Origin: CAZTYI01 sp964466185
Lineage (GTDB): Bacteria; Chlamydiota; Chlamydiia; Chlamydiales; SM23-39
Reading direction: 5' to 3'
DNA: 53,652 nt
Assembly (NCBI GenBank): GCA_964466185.1
Contig: CAYXMS010000005.1
Coordinates: 1 to 53,652 of the forward strand
Positions 32,907 to 40,576 of the stretch are shown here, in pieces. Made by a program: the position numbers and the translations under genes. Below the pieces are notes generated by a model. The model saw only the letters and a list, made by a program, of their open reading frames with translations. It was not told the DNA's origin and searched no databases. Positions within the stretch are counted from its first letter, which is position 1, and each line of letters begins with the position of its first letter.

Positions 32907-35543
32907 TTGAAGGACGAAGATAAAGATAAGGACAAAGATCCAAATCAGAAGCCAGACGAGCCGGATCAGGATCTGGATCATAAAATAGATGATCAAAAAA
33001 GACCAGCGCAGTCAGATGCGCAGTTTGTTTCCACTCCTATTGATGAAGAATCTATTCCTTCTGAAAAAAAGTTCGAGATGAGCGAAGAAGATTATCCGGA
33101 CGAAGTTTTTATCCTGCCCTTAAGCCGCCGTCCTTTTTTTCCCGGTATGGCTGCACCGATTTTGATTGAAAGAGGCGCTTATTACGAAGTTCTAAAATTG
33201 GTAGCTAAGACTAAAGAGAAATGTATCGGCCTGTTTTTAACTAGAAAAGAAGATGCTAATATTTATAAAATTAACCCGAATGATTTGCATAAAGTCGGCA
33301 TACTGGCGCGAATTATGCGCATCATTCCTTTGGAACAGGGCGGAGCTCAAGTTGTTTTAAATATGGAAAAAAGAATTTCCATAAAAGGGACGAGCAGAAA
33401 AAAATATTTGTCTGCTAAAATTGCTTATCATGATGATCCGCCGGCAGAGAAAATTTCTAAAGAGATCAAGGCTTATTCTATTAATATTATTACTACCATT
33501 AAAGAACTTCTAAAAATGAACCCTTTGTTTAAAGAAGAGCTGCAGATCTTTTTAGGCCATTCTGATTTTACCGAACCTGGCAAATTAGCTGATTTTGCCG
33601 TTGCGTTAACTACAGCCGGTAGAGAAGAGCTGCAGGCAGTATTGGCTGCTTTTGATTTGCAGAAAAGAATCGATAAAGCGCTGCTTCTTTTGAAAAAAGA
33701 ACTGGATCTGAGCCGCCTGCAAAGCTCAATTAATCAGCGCATAGAATCAACCATTTCCAAAGCTCAAAGAGAGTTTTTCTTAAGAGAACAGCTTAAAGCC
33801 ATTAAAAAAGAACTGGGTATGGAAAAAGATGATAAAACTTGCGATCTGGAAAAATTCAAACAGAGGTTGGTTAAAAGAAAAGTAGCTTCGGAAGTTAAAA
33901 AAGTTATAGATGAGGAAATAGAAAAATTAAATTATCTGGAAATCCAGTCGCCTGAATATGGGGTCGTTCGTAATTACTTGGACTGGCTGACTGTTGTGCC
34001 TTGGGGCATGTTCGCTAAGGAAACTCTTAATTTGAAACACGCTAAAAAAATTCTGGAAGAAGATCATCATGGGCTTAAAGATATTAAAGAAAGAATTGCG
34101 GAGTTTATCGGCGTCGGTAAATTGTCTAAAGGAGTCAAGGGCAGTATCCTTTGCTTAGTCGGTCCTCCCGGCGTAGGTAAAACTTCTGTAGGAAAAAGTA
34201 TTGCCAGAGCCCTGAACCGTCCTTTTTATAGATTCTCTGTCGGAGGCATGCGCGACGAGGCGGAAATTAAAGGCCATAGAAGAACTTATGTGGGTGCCAT
34301 GCCCGGGAAAATGGTGCAGGCCTTAAAACAGGCAGGCGCTATGAACCCGGTGATTATGATCGATGAGGTGGATAAAATGGGAAGCTCTTTCCAGGGAGAT
34401 CCGGCTTCTGCTCTTTTAGAAGTGTTGGACCCGGAGCAAAATAGAGATTTTCATGACCATTATATGGATGTCGGCTGCGATCTGTCTTCTGTTTTGTTTA
34501 TTGTAACCGCCAATGTATTGGATACTATCCCAGAACCGCTGAAAGATAGAATGGAAATCCTACGTCTGTCCGGATATATACTGGAAGAAAAAGTTGCTAT
34601 CGCTAAAAAGTATCTGATCCCTAAAAATCGGGAGAAAATGGGGTTGAAAGCTTCTCAAATTAAGTTTACCGGGCCGGCTGTTGCGGAGATTGCCGATGGC
34701 TATGCCAGAGAAGCAGGTGTGCGTAATTTGGAAAATAATCTAAAAAAGATTATGCGTAAAGTGGCTCTTCAGGTAGCCGAAGATTTGGAAAAAAAGAAAA
34801 GAATCAAAAAAATGACGGTTTCTGAAAAAACTTTGGAAAACTATTTGGGTAAACCGATTTTTATTTCGGATGTTTTTTATACCAAATTGCCTGTGGGTGT
34901 TTGTACGGGGCTGGCATGGACTTCTATGGGAGGCGCAACGCTTTATGTAGAAACATCCAGATCGGCAGCTGAAAAGACCAATATTAAATTAACCGGCAAT
35001 GCAGGCGAGGTCATGAAAGAGTCCGCCCAGATTGCTTGGTCTTATTTACATAGCCGGTTTAAACATTATGCAGAAGATTTGACTTTTTTCGATAAAGAAG
35101 AGGTTCATTTGCATATCCCGGAAGGGGCAACGCCTAAAGACGGGCCTTCTGCAGGCGTTACTATGGTCACCGCCTTGCTTTCTCTTTTAATGAAAGAATC
35201 GGTTTCTAAATATATAGCTATGACCGGAGAGGTAACTTTGACCGGAAAAGTCTTGCCTATTGGAGGGCTTAAAGAAAAATTGATTGCTGCCAGACGCTCT
35301 AAAATAAAAATTTTGATTTTTCCTAAAAAAAATGAAAGGGATTATGCTGAACTTCCCGCTTATTTGAAAAAGGGACTAAAAGTTTATTTCGTAGATCATT
35401 ATGATGAAGTTTTTAAAATCGTTTGGCCTAAAAGGAAAATCAATGGAAAAAAGTCAAAGCAGCTTCGAAAAGCAAATCTTAAAAAAAATTATTCCGCCGG
35501 AAAAAATTCGAAAAGTTATAGCCCTGCAAAAAGAAAAAAATAA
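32907..35543 (+). CDS. lon: ATP-dependent protease Lon with acidic N-terminal extension
   Basis: Lon degrades misfolded and regulatory proteins in the cytoplasm. The protein is 878 residues. Residues 1-~60 are a charged stretch rich in Asp/Lys (EDKDKDKDPNQKP) not part of the usual Lon domain, which starts near FILPLSRRPFFPGMAA. The AAA+ module has Walker A GPPGVGKT (419-426) and Walker B VIMIDEVDKMG. The protease domain has Ser748 in KDGPSAGV and Lys791 in GGLKEK. The C-terminus (~20 residues, Lys/Ser) overlaps the next gene. The start is TTG 32907 after GGGGGG. Confidence 0.96.
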   Translation: MKDEDKDKDKDPNQKPDEPDQDLDHKIDDQKRPAQSDAQFVSTPIDEESIPSEKKFEMSEEDYPDEVFILPLSRRPFFPGMAAPILIERGAYYEVLKLVAKTKEKCIGLFLTRKEDANIYKINPNDLHKVGILARIMRIIPLEQGGAQVVLNMEKRISIKGTSRKKYLSAKIAYHDDPPAEKISKEIKAYSINIITTIKELLKMNPLFKEELQIFLGHSDFTEPGKLADFAVALTTAGREELQAVLAAFDLQKRIDKALLLLKKELDLSRLQSSINQRIESTISKAQREFFLREQLKAIKKELGMEKDDKTCDLEKFKQRLVKRKVASEVKKVIDEEIEKLNYLEIQSPEYGVVRNYLDWLTVVPWGMFAKETLNLKHAKKILEEDHHGLKDIKERIAEFIGVGKLSKGVKGSILCLVGPPGVGKTSVGKSIARALNRPFYRFSVGGMRDEAEIKGHRRTYVGAMPGKMVQALKQAGAMNPVIMIDEVDKMGSSFQGDPASALLEVLDPEQNRDFHDHYMDVGCDLSSVLFIVTANVLDTIPEPLKDRMEILRLSGYILEEKVAIAKKYLIPKNREKMGLKASQIKFTGPAVAEIADGYAREAGVRNLENNLKKIMRKVALQVAEDLEKKKRIKKMTVSEKTLENYLGKPIFISDVFYTKLPVGVCTGLAWTSMGGATLYVETSRSAAEKTNIKLTGNAGEVMKESAQIAWSYLHSRFKHYAEDLTFFDKEEVHLHIPEGATPKDGPSAGVTMVTALLSLLMKESVSKYIAMTGEVTLTGKVLPIGGLKEKLIAARRSKIKILIFPKKNERDYAELPAYLKKGLKVYFVDHYDEVFKIVWPKRKINGKKSKQLRKANLKKNYSAGKNSKSYSPAKRKK

Positions 35544-35949
35544 AACTGTCGCTTCGTTAAACGGTTCTTTTGATCTTTTGCACTCCGGCCATTTGCAAAT
35601 TATCTATGAAGCTTCGCAGCAAGCAGATATTTTAGTGGTAGCTCTTAATAGCGATGCTTCGATTAAAAAATATAAAGCTGGAGATAGGCCAATAGTCCCT
35701 TTAAAAGAAAGATTGGAAATGATCGCTTCTTTAGAGTTTGTCGATTTCGCAACCTGGTTTGAAGAACAGAACCCGGTTTCTATCATAAAAAAAATTAGGC
35801 CCAATGTGCATATCAATGGAGCAGAATACGGAGAAAATTGCATCGAGGCTTCAATTTTAAAACAAATGCAGTCCCGTTTGCATTTGTTTGAAAGAATACC
35901 TTCCTTTTCCACTTCCGATTTAATAGCTAAGGTAAAAAAATGCGACTAA
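35443..35949 (+). CDS. RfaE2-like nucleotidyltransferase (cytidylyltransferase fold)
   Basis: A 168-residue protein of the nucleotidyltransferase alpha/beta phosphodiesterase fold. SLNGSFDLLHSGHLQIIYEA carries the HxGH motif (His47, His50), and ALNSDASIKKYKAGDRPIVP is typical of D-glycero-beta-D-manno-heptose-1-phosphate adenylyltransferase (HldE C-terminal/RfaE2). A heptose pathway is possible but no heptose genes are visible here. I choose ATG 35443 (AAAGGAAAA upstream); the frame is open to 35401. It overlaps the end of lon by about 100 bases and the next gene by 10. Confidence 0.8.
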   Translation: MEKSQSSFEKQILKKIIPPEKIRKVIALQKEKNKTVASLNGSFDLLHSGHLQIIYEASQQADILVVALNSDASIKKYKAGDRPIVPLKERLEMIASLEFVDFATWFEEQNPVSIIKKIRPNVHINGAEYGENCIEASILKQMQSRLHLFERIPSFSTSDLIAKVKKCD

Positions 35950-37142
35950 TTAAAACTTTTTCTGAAGCTAGATCGGCCGGAAATTTTACGTTGTTTTTAC
36001 AGCAAAAAGGTGTTGATAGTTTCCAAGATCAGACATTTAATGAAAAATTAAAAATAATTTTGTATCAAGTCTGGGTTTACGATGAAGATAAAATTGATCT
36101 GGCAGAAAAATTGTTTTCTCAATTTGAAACTGCCAATGATAATAATCAACAAATGCCAGCGGAAGAGTCTTTTTTTCAGCCGCAGTTAAAAAAACAAAAG
36201 TTGGAATCTGATTTGGATAAAAATTCTGCTCATGCTTCGGATAATACAACAAATGCCAATAATAAAATAAATGGCCGGGGAAAAAAAATGATGTTCCATC
36301 GCAGTTTTCATTCCCATCGTCTAACTTCTTTTTTTCTTTTGCTCTGCGTGGCTATTTTTACTTTGAATTATTATCAGGAACAACAAATTAAAAAAGCTTA
36401 TCCCAAATTAACCTACATTTTGTTAACCCCGACAATTTCTGCTTTGCTTTTCGATGTGCCTTATGCCTTGATCCAGTATGATGCTTTAGTCAAACAATAC
36501 TACGTTGATCTCAGACAGCCTATTGATAAACAGCCCTCAGAGTTTTTAAAAGCTATTAAACAGGTAGAAGATAAGCCTTATTGGATGGGCCTGGATGAAC
36601 TGATCAAAGATAAAATCAAAGGCGATCCAATAAATTTCAAAAAAATGAAACTTTTTGAAAAAATTCGCCAGGGAGAGATCTGGCGTTTTTTTTCTCCTGC
36701 TTTTTTACATAAAGATTTTTTGCATTTGCTGTTTAATATGCTCTGGCTTTGGATTCTCGGCCGTCCCATCGAAGAAAGAATCAGATTCCGGCGTTATCTG
36801 GTTTTGACTTTGGCTTTGGCCGCTTTTACCAATCTTTGCCAATATTTGGTCAGCGGGCCTAATTTTTTAGGCTATTCCGGTATAGTAATGGGCTTGGTCG
36901 GTTTTATCTGGATGCGGCAAAAAATTGCTCCCTGGGAAGGATATGTCTTGCAAAAAACCACTTTTTTATTTTTAGGAGCTTACGTCTTTTTAATGCTTAT
37001 GCTATCATTAGCCAGTTTTTTTTCCAGGGTCATGGGCAGTTCTTGGTTTGCTGTTAATATTGCTAATACAGCACATATTTCGGGAGCCCTCTTTGGAGCT
37101 TTTCTGGCCCGTTATTTTTCCTTTTTTAAGGAGCAGACATGA
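35940..37142 (+). CDS. Rhomboid-family intramembrane serine protease
   Basis: A 400-residue membrane protein. The first ~115 residues are soluble and poorly conserved, with Gln/Asn/Lys-rich parts, and end in a basic stretch before the first helix (FFLLLCVAIFTLNYY). The rhomboid core follows: FLHKDFLHLLFNMLWLWILG (the HxxxN-type helix 2), catalytic Ser313 in FLGYSGIVMG and His379 in NTAHISGALFG. Rhomboids cleave transmembrane proteins within the bilayer. It overlaps the upstream gene by 10 bases and the rnz start by 4 (ATGA), so the lon-to-rnz block is one operon. The substrate is unknown. Confidence 0.88.
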   Translation: MRLIKTFSEARSAGNFTLFLQQKGVDSFQDQTFNEKLKIILYQVWVYDEDKIDLAEKLFSQFETANDNNQQMPAEESFFQPQLKKQKLESDLDKNSAHASDNTTNANNKINGRGKKMMFHRSFHSHRLTSFFLLLCVAIFTLNYYQEQQIKKAYPKLTYILLTPTISALLFDVPYALIQYDALVKQYYVDLRQPIDKQPSEFLKAIKQVEDKPYWMGLDELIKDKIKGDPINFKKMKLFEKIRQGEIWRFFSPAFLHKDFLHLLFNMLWLWILGRPIEERIRFRRYLVLTLALAAFTNLCQYLVSGPNFLGYSGIVMGLVGFIWMRQKIAPWEGYVLQKTTFLFLGAYVFLMLMLSLASFFSRVMGSSWFAVNIANTAHISGALFGAFLARYFSFFKEQT

Positions 37143-38041
37143 GCAATAAAGATATTATTTTTTTAGGTACTTCCGCTCAGCAGCCGACCAGATATCGCAA
37201 TCATGGCGCAATTTTAGTACGCTGGAATGAAGAGGGCCTGTTATTTGATCCGGGCGAAGGTACGCAGAGGCAGTTCATATTTGCTAATATCGCGCCGACA
37301 TTTGTTAATCGGATCTTTGTCTCCCATTTTCACGGGGACCATTGTTTGGGCCTTGGATCCATGCTAATGAGATTAAACCTCGACAAGATCAAACATCCGG
37401 TTAAATGCTACTATCCCGCCAGATTTAAAAAAAATTTTGAAGCTTTGCGCTACGGCTGTGTTTACCATCAGACCATCAATATTGTAGAATGCCCAGTTAA
37501 AAAAGCAGGGCTGGTTGAGAACAACTCTTTTATTATCAAGGCCGGTTTTTTACACCATGGCATAGATAATATAGGCTGGCGAATAGAAGAGCCGGATAGA
37601 ATCAAGTTCAAAAAAGAGCTTTTGGAAAAGTTTAAAATCAAAGGGCCTTTAGTGAAAGAGCTAAAAAAACAAGGCAAAATTAAAATCGATGGTAAAATTA
37701 TTAAATTGGAAGATGTCAGTTATCTCAAAAAAGGGCAAAAATTGGCTGTTGTTCTAGATTCTAAAAAATGCCCCGCTATGCTGGAACTGGCTAAAGATGC
37801 CGATGTTTTAATTTGCGAGTCTACCTTTTTAGAAGATAAAAAAGAGCTGGCTGAAAAATATTTGCATATGACAGCGAAAGATGCAGCTTTATTAGCTCAG
37901 AAAGCAGGCGTGAAACTCTTGCTTTTGACCCATTTTTCTGCTAGATATAAAGAAAATAAACTCTTTGAAAATGAGGCTAAAGAGATTTTTAAAAATACCA
38001 TGGCAGCGGAAGATTTTAAAAGAGTAGATTTTCCAAAATAG
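37139..38041 (+). CDS. rnz: Ribonuclease Z
   Basis: RNase Z (ElaC) trims tRNA 3' trailers, needed where CCA is not encoded, as for the tRNA-Leu in this window. The 300-residue metallo-beta-lactamase protein has FLGTSAQQPTRYRNHGAILV and the zinc motif SHFHGDHCLG (His63, His65, Asp67, His68). The exosite insertion region, VVLDSKKC and LLLTHFSARY complete the family pattern. It overlaps rhomboid by ATGA. In Chlamydia, rnz (CT346) is next to xerC (CT347); here an IscB relic and an MFS gene come between. Confidence 0.95.
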   Translation: MSNKDIIFLGTSAQQPTRYRNHGAILVRWNEEGLLFDPGEGTQRQFIFANIAPTFVNRIFVSHFHGDHCLGLGSMLMRLNLDKIKHPVKCYYPARFKKNFEALRYGCVYHQTINIVECPVKKAGLVENNSFIIKAGFLHHGIDNIGWRIEEPDRIKFKKELLEKFKIKGPLVKELKKQGKIKIDGKIIKLEDVSYLKKGQKLAVVLDSKKCPAMLELAKDADVLICESTFLEDKKELAEKYLHMTAKDAALLAQKAGVKLLLLTHFSARYKENKLFENEAKEIFKNTMAAEDFKRVDFPK

Positions 38042-38384
38042 TTAAATCGCTTGCCGATATTTAATGAAGAGCTTAAAAATTATCCGGTTGATATTTTGCT
38101 CTAAAAATCTGGCCTGCAGTTAAAGCAAAGGCTGATATTACATTTAAAGATTTTTGCTCTCCAACTAGGGAAATGGTTAAAAATATAGCAGTCTGTTTGA
38201 GGTTTTAATTTGAATGCTAATTTCTTGGCTGCCTAAGACTGTTTTTTTTTATTTTTTTTGGTTAGATTTCCGAAGACGTAAAACAATATTTTCTTTTTTT
38301 TTTATAAATTTAATAGTAATTTTAAAAAATAAAATTTTAATTTAACTGTATTGAAAAGTTTTTCTGTCTTTTTCTTAAAAATGC
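38042..38384. other. Intergenic stretch, no gene seen
   Basis: AT-rich sequence with T-runs and no credible coding frame or strong hairpin. It ends at the extended -10 element described next. Confidence 0.5.
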
Positions 38385-38390
38385 TATAAT
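38382..38390 (+). promoter_or_regulatory. Extended -10 promoter upstream of the IscB omega-RNA-like sequence
   Basis: TGC-TATAAT (38382-38390) is a perfect extended -10; the -35 is weak. Transcription would start near 38397, about 60 bases before the shared element begins at 38457. It would include the flanking DNA that, in IscB systems, serves as guide. Confidence 0.45.
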
Positions 38391-38456
38391 ACATTCAATT
38401 ATTTTTTAAATAAGGTGTTTTTTTTTAGGTTTTAAAGTTGGGATTTTGTCAATTGC

Positions 38457-38738
38457 CCCTTTTTAAAGGGAGAGGCTTGAGCCGTAAGGCATAAGAGAAA
38501 TTGGTTGATTAGGAGGCACAAAAGAAATTTTATGCAGAAGTTAGTCGGAAGAGATATATATACACCTACGGATGCTTCACAAGTTTGTGGTAAAAGTCAG
38601 TGGCTTAACTGGGGCTTGTCATTAAGCAGAGAGGAAACTCTTAGTATGTTAGGTTTAAAGTTAATCGGCTTTTTAAAAACGTCTTCTAATAACCCTGAAG
38701 TGGATTGCCCTAACATACAGAGGGCCTTAAAGGCATAT
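38457..38738 (+). ncRNA. Putative IscB omega-RNA, copy 2
   Basis: This stretch directly precedes the iscB remnant and is closely similar to 23126-23400. It starts with a perfect hairpin CCCTTT-TT-AAAGGG (38457-38470), then GGCTTGAGCCGTAAGGC and a body of about 230 nt. IscB elements encode their omega-RNA just upstream of the nuclease gene with the guide at its 5' end, which here would be about 38437-38456. A frame open from 38505 runs through it into iscB, but the copy differences fall at all codon positions. RNA identity was not tested with a covariance model. Confidence 0.55.
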
Positions 38739-38972
38739 GTGCATGTAATTTCTAAGGATGAAAAACCGCTGATGCCTTGCTCTAGGGCTAAAGTTAAAAA
38801 ATTATTAAAAAAAGAAAAGGCTCAGATTGTTAGCCACAAACCATTTACAATTAGACTGATTTTTACTTGTGAAAATCAAGTTCAACCAATTGCTCTGGGC
38901 ATCGACTCGGGCTATGAAAATAAAGGAAGGGGTCTTTTTGGCTCAAAGATGATAAAACGGCATGTTGTTTAA
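38739..38972 (+). pseudogene. iscB: Truncated IscB nuclease (PLMP domain plus RuvC-I only)
   Basis: The encoded segment VHVISKDEKPLMPCSRAKV, then KKLLKKEKAQIVSHKPFTIR and PIALGIDSGYEN, matches the N-terminus of IscB: the PLMP domain and the RuvC-I motif with its catalytic Asp (GIDSG). Recognisable similarity ends near 38925. The bridge helix, the rest of RuvC and the HNH domain are missing (about 75 of the usual ~400-500 residues). No ATG is in frame, so GTG 38739 is the likely old start. IscB are RNA-guided nucleases of IS200/IS605-type transposons and relatives of Cas9's ancestor. This copy cannot be an active nuclease. Confidence 0.75.
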
Positions 38973-40185
38973 AAGTTTTGATAAAAAAATTATTTTTTAT
39001 TTTTTCTCGTATATTTTATTAAGCGAGCTTTTTATTGCTTTTTCTGGCCTTTTACCTTTTATTTTGCGTAAAGATCTTGCTGCTTCTTTATTTCAGCTGT
39101 CTTTTTTTACGATGTTAAAACCGGCGGTTTTTCTGTTTTCTTTTTATGGGTCTTTGAGTTTTTTTAAAAAAAAATCAGATTTGCGCTTTAACCTGATTTT
39201 AAATGGCGTTTTAGCCCGTTTGCCTTTTTTATTTTTTCCCTTTTTTGATTCGGCTTCTTATATTATTTTAGCTTCTGCTTGTTTTATGCTTTTTTCTAAA
39301 GCCGCTATTCCCGCTTGGATGGAGCTTTTAAAACAAAATTTGGACAGGGAAAAAAGAAACACTTTGTTTTCTTCGGGCATGCTTTGGGGATTCGTTCAGG
39401 GCCTGGCAATGGCTTTTTTGATCGGTTGGTTTTTAGATAAATATAACGGAGCTTGGAAGTGGTTTTGTTTCGGCTTTTCTCTTTTGGGTATTTTAGGAGT
39501 TTTTATTCAGGCCTTTGTCTTTTCTCCCAAAAAAGAAAAACTCCCGCAAGAACAGATGCAAAAACCTCTGCGCTCCAGCTTGGCCCTTTTAAAAAGAAGA
39601 AAAGATTTTTTCTATTTTCAGATAGGTACTATGCTGGCCGGTTTCAGTTTGATGCTTTTAGCTCCTGTTACAGCTTTTTTTTTCGCTGATTTTTTAAGTT
39701 TAAATCACTTTGATATGACGATTGCCAGATATGTTTTTATGGGCCTCGGCTTTGTTTTTTTAACGCCTGTTTGGACTAAAGCTTTAAAAAAAAAGCATCT
39801 TTTGACTTTGACCGGCTATGTCTGTTCCGGTTTTTTTCTGTTCTCCGTACTGATGATTCTAGCTTTTTATAACAAAGCATTTTTCTTTTTTGCTTTTTTA
39901 GTCTATGGCATTACCCAAGCAGGATCCAGACTGGTTTGGAATCTGTCAGGACCGATCTTTGCAGGCAGCGAAAATAGCGTGCAGTACACAGCTGTTAATG
40001 TACTGACTGTCGGTCTGAGAGGGCTGGTTGCGCCTGTTTTAGGTGGATATCTATGCATGTGCTTTGGGCCGCTTTCAGTTTTTTCTCTCTCTGCCGGACT
40101 ATGCCTGATCGGCAGTTTAAGTATGTCCTGGGCCGAAAAAAATGTTGTTTTTGCTAAAAATTATGATTTAGATTCCTCTGCTTAA
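38962..40185 (+). CDS. Major facilitator superfamily transporter
   Basis: A 407-residue protein with about 11-12 hydrophobic helices and a central charged loop (SPKKEKLPQEQMQK) dividing two halves, as in MFS carriers. It is rich in Phe. The substrate is unknown: I recognise no signature. The TTG start at 38962 lies inside the tail of the iscB remnant; a later start would trim the first residues. IscB debris lies upstream and TnpB-type right ends lie downstream. This, together with the break of rnz-xerC adjacency, suggests the gene arrived or moved with mobile DNA. Confidence 0.75.
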   Translation: MLFKSFDKKIIFYFFSYILLSELFIAFSGLLPFILRKDLAASLFQLSFFTMLKPAVFLFSFYGSLSFFKKKSDLRFNLILNGVLARLPFLFFPFFDSASYIILASACFMLFSKAAIPAWMELLKQNLDREKRNTLFSSGMLWGFVQGLAMAFLIGWFLDKYNGAWKWFCFGFSLLGILGVFIQAFVFSPKKEKLPQEQMQKPLRSSLALLKRRKDFFYFQIGTMLAGFSLMLLAPVTAFFFADFLSLNHFDMTIARYVFMGLGFVFLTPVWTKALKKKHLLTLTGYVCSGFFLFSVLMILAFYNKAFFFFAFLVYGITQAGSRLVWNLSGPIFAGSENSVQYTAVNVLTVGLRGLVAPVLGGYLCMCFGPLSVFSLSAGLCLIGSLSMSWAEKNVVFAKNYDLDSSA

Positions 40186-40194
40186 TTGTTTTAT

Positions 40195-40285
40195 GGCCGC
40201 CGGTGCGTCGGTAAGCCTGGGGAGTTGACGGGGTTATTCGGAACTGGAAACCAGGAATCCTGCGCCTTTAGGCGAGAGAGTTTTA
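40195..40285 (+). mobile_element. Solo TnpB-type right end / reRNA-like sequence, copy A
   Basis: GGCCGCCGGTGCGTCGGTAA, then CCAGGAATCC and CTTTAGGCGAGAGAG, closely match 47230-47323, where the same sequence follows a TnpB C-terminal remnant. The terminal hairpin GCGCCTTTAGGCG next to GGAATCC is typical of right ends of IS200/IS605-type tnpB elements, which encode the 3' part of the omega-RNA. No tnpB coding sequence precedes it here; the MFS gene does. The guide, if any, would start at about 40286. Confidence 0.55.
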
Positions 40286-40299
40286 ATTTAGGATAATTC

Positions 40300-40554
40300 T
40301 CGGGAATCCTCGGTATCTCAAGACTGAGATGAAAGAGAATATATTGAAAAAAAAATAAAAAAAAGCTTCAATTAAAATAGTTTTTCAAAATTACTGTAGG
40401 GCCTACGGACAGGGTTTAACATTAAAAACCTATAGCCTTGGAAACCGATACTGATAGAAAACTGAGAGGTCATCCTGTAAAAAGGGTGTTGGTAGATTAA
40501 AGGAATCTCTTGCATCTTAGGATGTTCGGTAATTTATTACCGAGAGGATGTCAC
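40300..40554 (+). other. Structured non-coding block before xerC, possibly further TnpB-type right ends
   Basis: Two more GGAATC modules occur, at about 40303 (GGGAATCCTCGG, followed by TCTCAAGACTGAGA) and 40501 (GGAATCTCTTGCATC). The second leads into a perfect hairpin TCGGTAAT-TT-ATTACCGA (40526-40543) and ends GAGAGGATGTCAC. Between them lies a stretch of about 110 bases (from 40394) with many short GC-richer stems, unlike the AT-rich spacers around. It resembles decayed tnpB right ends or an unknown RNA. I could not assign a family. Confidence 0.4.
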
Positions 40555-40576
40555 ATGGAAAAATACTTTTAATCAG

